From Doryteuthis pealeii (lineage: Eukaryota > Mollusca > Cephalopoda > Myopsida > Loliginidae): a stretch of 64,000 nt of DNA. The DNA is taken from positions 24,118,808 through 24,182,807 of the forward strand of contig CM042181.1 in assembly GCA_023376005.1 (NCBI GenBank), written 5' to 3'. This document shows positions 22,824-35,487 of the stretch, piece after piece (position 1 is the stretch's first letter; the number at the start of each line of letters is the position of its first letter). Both the position numbers and the translations under genes were made by a program. The notes beneath the pieces are model-generated. The model had not been told where the DNA came from. It made no database searches and saw only the letters and a program-made list of their open reading frames with translations.

Positions 22824-24525
22824 AATGGCGGACGGAACTAGAATTTTCTAAATGCCTATTCACACGCATATTCCAACATGCACACTCACACATATATATG
22901 CACATACACAAATTCATAATTACAAACGCGCATCTATATTGATAATAAGGAAGAGTTTGTCTGTCATCCATAGATCATCAAATGGTTTTATGTAGACCAA
23001 CAAAATTTGGTATCCATACATACAGGATCCAAGGAAGGGTTTTGAGGTGATAAAAGGATTTTCATAAAAAGAGCTCCTAACGATAACCACTTGGGATGAA
23101 ATGTTGCTCAGAATAATTCGTTTCTTGCATTTCTCTATAACCCAACATTCCCTCGACAAAACTGCAGGCATAAATACATCATTTCCGTCTAAAGTTTTTC
23201 TTGTGTGGTAGGTCCTTCTTATTGGTAGTAGTTTAGTTCCAATTATCAAGTAGAATTCGACTGTTATTTACTTTAATCGACAATAGATCAATTATTGCGC
23301 TATATTTAATGATAGTTAATTGAATCTATTTAAAAGATTTGGTAGTTGAAAATCCCCAGTTAACAATAATAAACCGGAAGCTATGTTTTTGCACGACGTA
23401 AATAATAGTACACAATTTAGATTTTCAAATTTATAACAAATTATTTATCTTATTAAAATAATTGTCATTTTATTAAACATTACTAATTAAGTTTATAGGA
23501 AGTTCTTCAAACTGGATATGTAAAATAATTACATAAAATTATTGCTACATATTTAAATCGATAAATCTCTTAAGTGCCACTTCAATTTTTAAATATTTCA
23601 CTCCGTGAAATTGAGGTGGGGGGAGGGAGAGAGAGGAAGAAAGAGAGAAGAGATTCTTAGAAATAGATTTGAAGTGACTTAATGTCAAGTCAGTCTAAAA
23701 TCACGACATTACTTAGTGATAAACTGGTTCAGTACTTAGCCAATAACATATTTGACTTGTACAACAAACTAACATGGATGCAGGTGATATAATGGTTATC
23801 ATCGTAGAAAATGGATACGGTGACTCGAGTTCAAATCTTTGACGAGGCTGTTTACATTTCACATTTTATAATTATATACACAACGTTTTGGTCGATGTGC
23901 CTTCCGGTCTTATTCAAGAGTTTCTTGTCACATTTGAGAGCCTTCATGTCGTAATCAGTTGATACATAGCATAACGGATATAAGGTTCAATCCTGACTAC
24001 AAGTGAAAATAACAATATTTAACATAGCTTAACACTTGTACCTGGTCATGTTTAATAGAATGAGAACAATCTACCCCAATGGATTAAATAAAGGGTTCAG
24101 TTCGAAGTTCTGTGAAGGCTCCCGAGTTCGACAAGAAACACAGAGAAGGTCGGAGGGCACATTGGCCGAAATGTTGGGTATATAATAAATATGCAGACAA
24201 CAGTACAAAAGATCTAAATGATAGAAATTATCAAGCCTCATCAAAAAAAAAAAAAATTCAGACAAATTATCACCATTTGTCTGTTTTCAACCATCGAACC
24301 ACTTTGGTATTAAAGACAAACGGTACAATTACGTTATCTCTCTTTTCTCTTTTCCGATATCAGAGAGAGAGAGAGAGAGAGTTTAGGAAAGTTGAGAATT
24401 AAATCTGACGGAAGGAAAAGAAAAAGACAATTTGGAAATTCAAATTGACATATTTCGTGAGAGGTTTGGCGTTATTAAAATGCAAATGATTATATTACTG
24501 AAACGAATCTATATTGTTTCAAATT
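22824..24525. other. Non-coding DNA with two SINE-like heads
   Basis: No gene recognised. 23785-23860 and about 23960-24000 contain tRNA-type box B sequences, listed or noted separately. (GA)n at 24362-24380. Confidence 0.55.
23785..23880 (+). repeat. tRNA-derived SINE-like head
   Basis: 'gtgatataatggttatcatc' resembles a tRNA box A region (T-R-G-Y-N-N-A-N-N-G-G like), and 'gactcgagttcaaatctt', about 30 bp later, a box B. The order and the 'atcgtagaaaatg' block between them match the repeat at 17130-17390. A third box-B-like stretch ('aaggttcaatcctgac') occurs near 23980. Confidence 0.55.
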
Positions 24526-24629
24526 TATGTCTATGACTTTTTGGAACTGATATTTTAGTATAGATTTTTCAAAATTACTACTTTGAAAAATCTATACTAA
24601 AATATCAGTTACAAAAAGTCATAGACATA
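24526..24629. repeat. Hairpin repeat, 48-bp arms, 8-bp loop
   Basis: Left arm 24526-24573 and right arm 24582-24629 pair over 48 bp with a single mismatch; loop 'attactac'. Confidence 0.95.
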
Positions 24630-24767
24630 ATAATATGAGAGTGTGTATGGATGGTTCACCAAATTACATCGAGGCCACACATCCGGTTCATAAGATATTC
24701 AAAATGTTTTGCAAGTTTAGTAAATAATCAGATTAAATACACAGGTGACTGTAGAATAATCATACTA

Positions 24768-24840
24768 AGTTCTGTAGCTGTAACTCAATACAGATCTAAC
24801 CTTGTTGCTTTGTCTTACCAATTCGACGGTAATTGGAAGT
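24768..24840. repeat. Fragment related to the foldback element at 8443-8968
   Basis: 'ttgtcttaccaattcgacgg' and the following 'taattggaa' match 8826-8852 in direct orientation. The preceding 'gtagctgtaactcaatacag' block is the reverse complement of 8795-8815, so the two copies differ by an internal inversion. Confidence 0.6.
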
Positions 24841-25471
24841 TATTCGACAGTGACTTACGGTGAAGTCATGCTTAAAACATTGGTTCCTATTAGATCAGCA
24901 AAGATAAGGAGCGATTAGCAAAGCTTAGTAAATAACAAAATAAAATTACAATGAATACACAGACCAATATGGAATATGGGTTTCAAAATTAGAAGAAACC
25001 GAATTCGGACGGTGTACACACAAAAAAAATGGTATTATCCATGAGAATGTTGCAAAGACATTTCTATTTTTTATTGGTCCATAGAATTTCACAAACATAT
25101 ATGGAAACTGAATAGCACAAATATTGACAGCAACAGCTGGGGAAAATTTCTGTTGAGAACTTTGTGTCACTATATATATATATTTACTAATTCAGACACA
25201 CATCTTTCACATAAAGATAATGTACCTACTATTATACGTAATCCACAGAATGGGATGCAATTTTTATCAGCCTCCATTCAAGCCACTTTTTTTCCATCTC
25301 ATTCCTCCCTCTCTCTCACACACATTATATATATATATATGTATATCACGTCCCAATTAGGGAGGTCTTACTCTGCTAAACTAACCCATGACATTTTGAC
25401 TAGGGGTTTGAAATCAGAAATACCCTTCTCCTAGACTGGTTATCCCGCAATAGATAGAAAACTCTCTCTCT

Positions 25472-25511
<40 letters not shown>

Positions 25512-26993
25512 TGTACTTATTACAAACATTAAACATGCTTGAACTTTCAAATCGTGGAATGCTGACATTTAAATATACGTTTATATATATATACATTCAC
25601 ACAAATTTTACACATACAATGATAAAATACATGTAAATATATATGTCCCCTCGGTGAATGATTGCTAATGCTTATAAACCTTCACACAAAACCGCCACTT
25701 ACACACACACACATATATATAACCATTAAAAGTTAATCTGCCTATAAAAAATGCTTATGTGTATATATGCTCACAATGTATTCCAAACGTTGAAGCAGTA
25801 AAATGTTCAATTCAGCTGAGTTGAATCCTTTTTTAATGACTGATTTATATTTTCAGTTCATTTCTTTTTGGTTTTCTATCAAATGGTCTAAAAGAAAAAC
25901 TTTTGTTAGACCTTTAAAAGAAATGAAACGAAAAAATAATAATGATTGCAATTGGGAAAAACAAAATCGTCACAACTGATATGTTTTATAATTACGAATA
26001 AAGAAATAAATAACGTTTTTGTTTTGTCTCTCCTTGGAACAGCACAAATCAAGTTCGATCTTTGATGCAGTTATATCTAAGTTTATGAAATAATTTCAAT
26101 TGCTTGTTAAAAACGTTTTCGAACGTTTTATGCAGTCAACAAAATATTAGTCTACTACATAGAAAGTAATTTCAGTCTGTGTGTATAACCATTTGGCGCC
26201 TACTCAAGTGAGTCGATCATTATGAAACTTTACATACATCTTAAGCTAATATTCAGAAACAAGACTGGCTAAATGGATTTCAAAACCCTACTTTTTTCCA
26301 ATTGTTACCGGTTATTGTAGCTAGTTCTCAATAGAAAAACAATTTCCCAGATTCCTGATGCTGCGTGCAAGCGGAACTTCGGTACCTTTTTCTGCTTTAC
26401 AATTCATTTATCTTCTCCCCCAGACCCGATCTATTGTGAACACTCTGATTTTATATTGTTACATAATCGATGGGACTGATAATTTTGGTGACATTTATAC
26501 GTTTCAATGAAATAAAACGCCAAATGACGACGAAGGTAGGTTGTTAAAACGGCATTAATTTACATTCTCTACAAATATGTATTTTCATATGCAAGAAAAA
26601 GGGCATAAATAATGAACAGATACTTTCTACTTCCTCTTTTCAGTTGTCTTTCTTTTGTTCAATCAACAAAATAACGCCAATACAAAGACGAACAATTTTT
26701 GCAGGACGATCACAAATAAATTCATGATTTGTCTAAACGTTGACGGACATTAATAAAGAACAATTGGAAGTAGGGCTAGATAAAGGTACCAGCAACAAAA
26801 GAAGTTACCCCGGTTATTAAGTGACAAAGGATGTCTTTCATGTGTCTGAGGCAATATGACATTCGAAATAAAAACCAAAAATGATTTAATAAAACGATTC
26901 TTTTAACTTAAACCAATCCTGATTTGCAGTCAGTTCTGTAAATGTGGGTTTATAGTAGAAAAAACATTGACAAATGAAACTGCAAATTAGGAT

Positions 26994-27025
<32 letters not shown>

Positions 27026-29067
27026 ATATGACTTTCTTCAGAAAAAAAACATATCCGCTTAATTATAGCAAGCAATTCGGATCTCAATCCAAAGGAAAAT
27101 TTATGGCAGAATCTTTTTCTTTTATTTATTTATTTTTTTTTTTTGAGGGGGTCCTAAGTAGACTCGAAACTGCATAGATGATTCAAGAAACTAAAACCAG
27201 CTTAATAGAGAATATTTTTTTTTATTGGTGAAATCGATGGCTCAAAGAATTCACACAGTCATAAAACACCGTGGAGGAGCATTACAGGAGCTTAATGTTG
27301 GTTCTTGATCCCGGACAGAACCTAAAAGCCATTAATCGTCATTTTCCTTCGAGTGATTAAAATCTAATTTAAATTTTATATTCCCAATTTTATTTTTACG
27401 CTGTTTTCTTTTAGAGTTAGCTCTAAAATATTAAATTTGTCTTCAAAATCATTCTTGAACTCTTCTGTGGGCTCAGAGCTCAAGAAATTGTTCAAACTCT
27501 TAGCCTCAAATTCCTAAATGTTTGCACTGAATCTGAAAACCAAAGTTAAGTCTTCCCTTAACTTTGAGGTTTTAAGTTGCAGCTTCTATTAGTCTATGTG
27601 AAAGATAAATCAATTTTTATAGAAAAGCTTCCATTGCCCTGATAAGGTTTAAGGAATGAGAATACTACACTTAGTAAATGAATGAAGGTTTTATTTTGAG
27701 GCAAAAGCTTAGGATGAACTCAAGAGAGCTAAATATGGAAACGGGACGAAACAAGAAGGTGGCTGGTATTATTTGAATGGCGTCTATTTTAAAGTGGAGT
27801 CTCGTCATTGAAAGTATTTTGGCATTGGATAGAAAAGAAAAAAAATGAACTCCTTTGCTTCTGTGAAAATTTGCCTTGGTACATGTTGCTTTTGCTGTTG
27901 AAATAAAACAAAAATAAATCAGCTCTGACTAAAGAACTTTCGGTGGGTAATTCCACTGCCTCTTCTCACCCCAAACACTCGTCTAGACAGAAGAAAGAAG
28001 AAAGGCTTTATTTTTTGCATTCTCACTAAAAGAAAAATTAAAACGTCTAGCAAACCCGTCAAGTACGAAGAGCAGATAACATCAACTCACAGAGTTAAAA
28101 GAAAAAAAAATGGATGAACATCTAAGTGTAGTAATTCTATTATTTTTCCATGGGTTGTATGTGTTGATTGCTACAGTACAGAGATATTACTGTTATGCAC
28201 CTTGTTCAGATTTCTATGCAACTAGCGGCCATTTTTGGTGAATCAAGCAAAAAGGTGTTTAATTGTACAGAACTGACCGAATTTTCTGGTTTGTTTACTG
28301 AATAATTCGCGCCTACTTAAGTGAGAAGAATGAAGATTTTCTTTTAAACGTAAAGAATGTGAGTATGAAAGTGAATAAGGTAGGCCATGCGTGGTTCACT
28401 GAATCTATTTTGAGTGAAAATGACTGGGACAACAACTGAAGGAGGGTGGAAAAAGAAGGGGATCGAGTGGGGAGAAGTATCACCAATCACAGTTTCACTT
28501 ATCAGCGGTTGGCCCATTTACAAAAACTTCAAAAGTTCAATTTTTTTTATTAAACTGAAACTAATTTACTAAATATATTTCAGAGCAATGAAATTTGAAT
28601 AAGATATAAACAAAAATAAACTCATAGATATAACGTCTTCAAAAATAGAATATAATGTTGCATTTTCCGTGAAATCATTGGACATCTTGGAATGAAAATA
28701 AACAACGACAAAATTCCATGCTAAAAAAAAGTGACACAAAGTGATTATTGAAGAAACTTTGGTGCGTTATTGTGTGCATCTAAAAAAAAAAACAACCTTA
28801 CTATAAGATTATCATCTTTCGAATGAGAAAGCCATAAAACAAAGATTGCTTCGATTTTTTTAAACTGCTCACCTTTTGAAGATTGTTACAGTTTAATTAA
28901 ATTTCTACATGCGTATAAACATATTTCTTAAATTTTCGACTGGTATGTTTTCATCTTATTTCATTATAAATAGACTAGTAAAAAAGCAATAATAACAAGT
29001 CGAAATATCCGTGTACGACTTTGATTGGAATTGAGGATTTTATGATTCTTGTGGACACCACAAAGAT
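24841..29067. other. AT-rich non-coding DNA with many (TA)n and (AC)n tracts
   Basis: No gene recognised. Short TA or AC tracts lie at about 25171-25182, 25318-25340, 25464-25508, 25576-25592, 25702-25720 and 26993-27030. Open frames are short and uninformative. Confidence 0.6.
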
Positions 29068-29340
29068 AAAAAGTCATTGGAAATTATTTTATCATGAAAT
29101 GCATTGGAAAAGATTATACCATAAAGATGCATGGAAAATGATGTTACATTAAAAAAATGATTGGAATTGATTTTACAATAAAAATTAATTGGCGACATTT
29201 TGTTCAATAAAATTCATTGGACATTTTTTATATCGTAATCCATATTATTACTATAAGATGGATTACGATATAAAAAAAACAAACCTATTATATAAAAATC
29301 ATCAAAAATGATTTTACCACGAAAATCCATTAGCCGTGGT
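29068..29340. repeat. Degenerate ~28-bp tandem repeat array
   Basis: Successive units begin with 'cattgga' or 'attgga' and contain 'attttaccataaaaat'-like cores, with spacing of 27-30 bp through about 29230 and a weaker unit at 29306-29335. A short hairpin at 29224-29277 is embedded in it. Confidence 0.6.
29224..29277. repeat. 20-bp perfect inverted repeat, 14-bp loop
   Basis: Left arm 29224-29243 and right arm 29258-29277 (core 'atatcgtaatccat') pair exactly. Confidence 0.85.
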
Positions 29341-29645
29341 AAGTTCATTTCAAACCGTTTGACAGTCTATAGAGGACGCACAAGCAAACGTTTTACAATT
29401 GTTAATATAGATAACGCCAGAATAACACATTTCAAATTTCTTGAAAGAAAAAAATGTTTGTGCACAAATTCATTCTTGGTGGGAAAACAAGTGAATAATC
29501 GAATCAATGAAATTCTGTCCATTCACCTTGATTGATTTTAAATATTCCCGTCTATTGTTAGAAAAGGAAAGTTTTTTTACGCATAAAATGATCTTAACAA
29601 ATGCCGCTTCTTTGTTCAACAATTCCTCTAAAGTTATGTAAGCAA

Positions 29646-29734
29646 TATATATATATATATATATATATATATTACACGTTTGTCTGCATGCATCGTGCAC
29701 CTGTTTATAGGTGTGAATTTCATGCAGACACAGA

Positions 29735-29817
<83 letters not shown>
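29646..29817. repeat. (TA)n / (TA)n(TG)n microsatellite pair
   Basis: TA runs at 29646-29672 and 29735-29785, then a TG run to 29817. The two 'gtttgtctgcatg' and 'catgcagacac' blocks between the first and second run are inverted, so the whole can fold back. The 125- and 83-codon frames here are repeat translations. Confidence 0.85.
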
Positions 29818-29819
<2 letters not shown>

Positions 29820-32800
29820 GGCAAAATATGTATACACTGGCAAACAAAATAAATAATCCAGCTAGTTTTTTTTTAAATTGATTTTTTTTTTACTAAAAAG
29901 CCGTAGGTTTTAAACGATTTACTTTCTGTGAGTTTATTTATAACGTTAGTGCAAGTTGTTCCATTCACACTGACTTGAACAACAGTCCTAATTGACCACA
30001 AGAACAATCTAGAAAGTCGACAAAAGAAAGAAAATTAGTTTTTAACTCGATTAATTGATTTGCTCAGCCTTAAATATCCTTTGACATGAAAGTCAAAATA
30101 TGGAGAGTGTCAAAATAATTCTGGTTGTTTTCAGTCAGCAGTTCTAAAATTTGGTGCAAGTAGAAATTGGAAAGTTCATGTCTGTATTTTGTTTGACTGT
30201 TGTATGCATCTTATTTCTTTTATCTTATCTTCTTAACTTGATCGGGTTCTACTATTTCCAATAGATGATAACTTCCCGGATTATGGTTCGTCGGATTTCT
30301 TCTTGTTAGGAACACATCTGCTTCGAGCCACCATTGGATTAACTATCTCCGTCTTCATCTTAGTTTTTGTATTAATGAACACGGTGATTCATGTACAGTT
30401 TTATTGATCCGAAACCCCTCAACCTCACACATGAAGAATAGCCGTCTGTTCACTACGACGTCTGTGGCTAATTTGACTAATGAACTAAATATTTCTCACG
30501 GATCGGGTGGTCACGTGACAAAACCAACCAATGAGAGAACTGCTCCCAGGTTCAATCAGGGATTAAGGTCTTGTCTATCCTACTTATATGAACTTCTGTA
30601 TGAGTTCTTACATTTAACCGTTCACCACTTTATTACAAAATGAATAGTCAACATATTCATTATGTAACATGTTTTGGGGTTGTTTGCTGTTTCATGATTT
30701 TTCTCCGGCCTTCTTCGCGTGCTGTTGGATTTATTCAACTGTGGCAGTTCATGTCCGATGTCTATTAGAATTTAATAGTATTTGTATTTGAATTCTAATG
30801 GATATTCAGTGTGACAAATCCCCCTCTTCAATAAAAGTATCTTCCAGTTGCAAATTGGACTAGAAATTGCTCTAATACAAATCACACTATGATGTGCCCT
30901 TTTTACTGGGTTATGGGTAATCGTAATTTTAGTGATGTATTATTATAGCATCCACCAGTCTTACTATGAATCTGCGCCTGGGTCTCAGCATAGACCATGG
31001 TAAAGTTGTTACGGAATACCAGCAATTGCCAATGCAGCAGGTTTCACTGATGTTGTCCAAGAGATCGACCAAGTGCAAGACAATTTGGCACAGTAAAGAA
31101 TACTTAGAGGTTCCAGCTTCTGCCATTCAACTGTGATAAGTTACCTTGTTATGCTTTTAAACGATGCAGAATTTAGATTTTTTCTTCCCTTAGGCCAATT
31201 TCTCTACTAAAGTGAGATGTCTACATTAATACTTACTCATAGGTGGATGAAAAAAGTTGAATTCACGGTGTTTTAGCGAGCAAAAACTAGTCTCGTTCAG
31301 AATTAATTTGACTTTCAAAGTCCATATTCTATGATGATAATATATAGCAGTATATAAATATAAAAGAATCATCATGAAGTCGTTCGCATTTTAATCTTTT
31401 ACAGCTACACATTCAAGGAAGGCCACAGATCGCACCAATTGAGAAATACGAAAATAGAAAACTTAAATAGAGAATGAACAAAAGACATAAAATAGAAATG
31501 TCTTCAATTTGTCCTATTTTAAGAAACAATTGAGTTTACAGATTTAGATTGGAATGGAATGACCTTTTAGTACAGAAATAGAAAATGGCGTCAGATTTGA
31601 TAGACAATCAATGGTAAATTAGTCTGCTTCCTTTTTCGCCTTTAGTTCACCTCCTCCCCTCACCCCACATATTGTCTTCTTTTTCCTTGAGTTTCTTCAT
31701 CTTTGTTCAACAGCTGCTTTTCCGTTTAATCTGTCGGGTTTCTGCTGATTCTAATCACGTGACTCACGCTTGACCTTTGAACAGTTTTTTACATATGTCT
31801 GATTCTTTTTTTTTATTTTATCTTATTTTATTCACTTTTTTTTTTACATTTCGGCCATTTTGTTAGTATAGTAGAGACACACTTAAAGATGTTTTAAATT
31901 TCCACGGTTGTTCGTTATTTTATATATAAAATTATAATGATTGGGGGAGGGTGTTATTGCAGAGCCCACACTATCTTTATTATGAAAGGTTAAACAAACA
32001 TGAGAAAAAATGTGCCAAGTGTGTTGAACTATGTGGTTAATATGTGTATATTTCATGTCTCTAAAGTCATGAAACGTGCATACTATTCCTTAAATGCGAA
32101 ACATTTTCCTTTTCCTCTACTTACCCATTGCTTATTGTGATATGCAATTATCTATTCTTCAAACAGACTTGATTATTTCATATCGTCCACCATACTTCGA
32201 AATACTACCATTAAGCTTGTCTTGATTTTTATTCTTTCACCACAGTAAAGATAATCTATACATTAATACATCTGTTCCTATTGTTTGCGTCTGTCACATG
32301 GCGAAAAGAAAGAATGATTTTTATTCATAAATGATCCAAGAAAATTTCAGTAAAATTTTACAGACACCATAAAAAATTTTCAGACAGTTCCCGTAGTTTT
32401 GAGAAAAATAAAAAGCCAAAATCCATTTCTCGCGAACTAAATTCAGATTTTTTTTCTTCTTTGGGGTAACGAATGTTTTAAAAACCGGCGAGTTAAATTT
32501 GCATAATTTAAAATGGATTAACGATTTATCAATTAGTAATGCGAAAATAATGTTAAAATGAAAATTGAACAATCCAACTATAAAAAGAAGCCGAGACACT
32601 ACAAAAATATTGTTTACCATTTACCGTGTTAAATGAGAAAAATATTATTTTCGTGAGTTTCATTTATTTCTTTAATAATTTATTCGATTTATTACGCTGT
32701 ATTGTAGATATGTAAACAAGTACGATGCGTGTGCGTGTGTATGTGTGTGTGTGCATGTATGTGTGCGTAAATCATAAATAATGCATTAAAATGTCATATT

Positions 32801-33231
32801 GACCTTTAATCCCTGATGAATGTTTCTAATTAAACTGTGGAATTCCCAAAGGTTCAACAAGTTTGAATTATTATGAATAGTAAAACGACAAAATTATCAT
32901 CGTTGTCACATAATAACTTTCAACCCCTCCCCTCCAACCTTTTTACTATTTTCTCCACCGTCTTACCCACCCCTTCCTAATTCCCTTCAACTTTCTCTCC
33001 CAACCACTTCTAATTCTTATACATTTTCTTCTTCTGTCCGACTTTTCATTAAAAATCCACCGAGTTCACCAATGTGTGTCTCTTATTCGTTTCTACATTG
33101 TTTCTAAACTGATCATTTAGCCTCGTAAACACAAACAAGTGAACACATGCTTTTTATTTACTCCCCCCACCCCCCGTTTAATTAGCCGGGTGATCACTGA
33201 TTAACTTTTGATTAACACACTTATTCTTATG
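29818..33231. other. Non-coding DNA; two weak promoter- or exon-like signals
   Basis: No gene recognised. 30525-30600 has a CCAAT box and a TATA-like 'cttatatgaa' about 60 bp apart, followed at 30826 by 'aataaaa'; this could be a decayed solo LTR or promoter. 31585-31613 is ATGGCGTCAG... in good start context running into 'caatg|gtaaat', a possible first exon with a splice donor. Neither has further support. Confidence 0.45.
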
Positions 33232-33453
33232 ATCAAGAAACTGACCACTGGTCATTTTAACAGTTTGTTAGGTCTAAATGATCTGAAAGAGTTTCTTCAG
33301 TTCTAATCAAGAACCTGACCACTGGTCATTTACACAGTTTGCTAGGCCTAAAGGATCTGGAAAAGTTTCTTCGCTCCTAATCAAGAAACTGACCACTGGT
33401 CATTTCAACAGTTTTGCTACGTCTAAATGATCTGGAAGAGTTTCTTTAGTTCA
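33232..33453. repeat. Three 74-bp tandem repeats
   Basis: Units start at 33232, 33306 and 33380 with 'atcaagaa' and contain 'ctgaccactggtcattt' and 'atctggaagagtttctt'. Identity between units is about 85-90 percent by eye. There are no spacers, so it is not a CRISPR array. Confidence 0.9.
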
Positions 33454-33794
33454 CGGTACTTATACAGGGACTCTTTCTTGAAAACTGAATTTTCGAATTA
33501 CTAATATAAATATACTCTGTTGTTTTCAGGCAAATAAAATCGTTATGTCTAAGTTCTTGCATCATTTTTTTTTCAAATTATTTTTAATAAAAAAGTAAAT
33601 AAATTAAGATTTAAATATATAATTTATTTGTTTTTTAAAGAAGCAAACTCAATATCTTTAATATTATCAATCAATGTAGCGGCGACTGAACATAATTACA
33701 CAATTATGTGCCATAAACATGGTGGTGGAATATGGGTTACAATCCCCACACCCGCCACCGCCACACTCGAGAATTATGTTAGAGACTAAAATTT

Positions 33795-34245
33795 GGTCAT
33801 ACTAACAAATGATATATGCACAAACCAGAATTTGTCCAAGAATATGAGACCTATCAAATTCTCTGAGACTTTGAAATAAAAACAGATCACACAATCCGAG
33901 TCAAAAGAAAAGAACTTGTCATCTGGTTGATTTTGCTGTTCCAGCAAACCATTGAATGCAAATCAAACGAATCGAAAAGATAAACAAATATCTGGTTCTT
34001 GCCAGAGAGTTAATTTAAAAAATGCTGTGGAACATGAAAGTGATGGTGATACCAATTGCAGTTGGTGCCCTTGAGATTGTAGGAACTAGAAAGAAGAGAG
34101 ACCATCTAGACCACAGCACTGATGAAATTGTCTAGGATACTTAGAAGAGTCGTGGAGACCAGAGAAGACTTGCTCTCTCTCACATTTTTCGGTGAAAAAC
34201 TACCTGTTAAAACTGGTGTGAAAAATTGCAAAGAGTATGCGCTTA
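33795..34245 (+). pseudogene. R4/Dong-like LINE copy 4 (3' fragment)
   Basis: Degraded reading of the endonuclease end: YMHKPEFV at about 33815, LRDFEIKTDHTI near 33870, WLILLFQQ near 33925 where the VDFAVP motif should be, then VMVIPIAVGAL near 34045. The 3' UTR matches copy 2 loosely ('gacttgctctctctcac'). There is no (AAT)n tail; the 124-codon open frame at 34122-34496 begins in this fragment and reads on into unrelated sequence, so it is not a gene. Confidence 0.6.
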
Positions 34246-34699
34246 CAATAAGGGAATACAGACTCGCAGAAAACACCTACGTCTCGTACGTGGATGCAAA
34301 TTCTGAGAGATGTTATATGAAAAATACCAACTACAGCCAATCGTCAGCTCTATTAAAAAAAACAGACATCAGCAAACTCGTGGTTGTCCGTTTCTGGTCA
34401 AATCTTGTAGATAGACAAACCGGTTTAGGAGAAGGAAAAACTGAAACCAATACCAGGAGTCATGGGGCTAGTAACACCCATAAAAAACAGACTTGATACT
34501 GAAACGGCAGTACCATCATCATTTTCCGGTTTTATGTGGTTATATAAATATCATTTTCCTCTTTTAACATGAATGATTGGTATATGGGTATTGATAAACA
34601 TTTATATCCAGAGGATATAAAAACAACCGTAAAAAGGGATCGAGAAACAGAATAAAGGATGGGTTTATAGGTTTGATTTAAATTTCTGCAGACCACTGG

Positions 34700-34800
34700 C
34701 TTTTGAAGATCAGTTAGTAGATAAGCTAGCGGGATTAGCTTGGTTTCCCCGAGCCAAAAGGGGTCACGAGTTCAACTTTTGCGGATATTTTATCTTTTAT
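34700..34800 (+). repeat. tRNA-like SINE-type sequence
   Basis: 'gataagctagcgggatta', a self-pairing stem around 'ggtttcc', and a box-B-like 'cacgagttcaactttgcg' give a tRNA-like order. The inverted copy at about 51970-52040 preserves a 7-bp anticodon-type stem (GGCTCGG / CCGAGCC). Taken as a tRNA-derived SINE head. Confidence 0.45.
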
Positions 34801-34934
34801 TATTATTTCAGATCTGTGTTGTTCTTTACTGCCGTAGATTGACAATCTGAATGAATTTTTTTTTAATAAGTCAAATTAAACGATGAAAAGAAATCATAGT
34901 CAAAATTGATGATAGTCAAACTTAATAGGTAAAT

Positions 34935-35224
34935 AATAATAATAATAATAATAAGCAAAATAGGACCTTCAAAAACAACGAAATGAAATTCTACCAACAA
35001 GTCGGTAAACAAAGCACTAAAACAGAGACGAATACCTAAATGAAAAGGAGACGGAAAACTTTTGTAGCAATACATGGGAAAAGAAAGACCAAAAAAAAAA
35101 AAAGGCCGAATGGATACGAAAATGAAATGCAAGGACTCGAAGAAGAACCGGAGGCAAACATGCACCTGGACTCACAAAGAGCAACACGAAAGATATACAA
35201 ACCTGGAAAACATTAGGTCATAAT
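34935..35224 (+). pseudogene. R4/Dong-like LINE, segment upstream of the gypsy insertion
   Basis: It starts right after an (AAT)n tract (34935-34953). The readings NNEMKFYQQVGKQSTKTET and KETENF-SNTWEKK precede the reverse transcriptase in this LINE family. The segment is cut at 'ataat' (35220-35224) by the gypsy 5' LTR and resumes after the 3' LTR at 40339. Confidence 0.55.
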
Positions 35225-35487
35225 TGTAGAATACTGATAATTGTTATTCTGTGTTACTTTCCACCCTTAGCCAGGATTGAACCTGCAGTCTGGAAATGAC
35301 TGTTACAGATTGTTAACTATTGGACAGTAGAACAGTCAAACACCTCCTCAGCTTAATGGACTCTTCCTGGCAGCAGTGGCAGGAATTATTTAAGCTGTTA
35401 TAGTGGGTTCATTAGAGAACTAGTAACTTCATGTTAGGCTTGGCCAGTCAAACCAATTGTTGACTGTCTAACTGACTGACTTCAATA
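35225..35487 (+). repeat. Gypsy element 5' LTR (copy A)
   Basis: About 263 bp, starting TGTAGAATACTG and ending ACTTCAATA. The matching LTR is at 40076-40338; other copies are at 46211-46476 and 51234-51511 (both inverted) and at 52865-53072 plus 59931-59984 (split). The flanking duplication 'ataat' (35220-35224) recurs after the 3' LTR. LTR identity is high; most differences are one-base indels. Confidence 0.9.

Noticed and set aside
29470..29852. 125- and 83-codon frames on opposite strands
   Set aside because: They are translations of (TA)n, (TG)n and (AC)n tracts (runs of Tyr-Ile and Cys-Val or Thr-His).
33232..33453. CRISPR-like array
   Set aside because: The units are directly adjacent 74-bp repeats without spacers, in animal DNA.
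34122..34496. 124-codon frame as a gene
   Set aside because: It begins in the 3' end of an R4/Dong-like fragment and continues into unrelated sequence.
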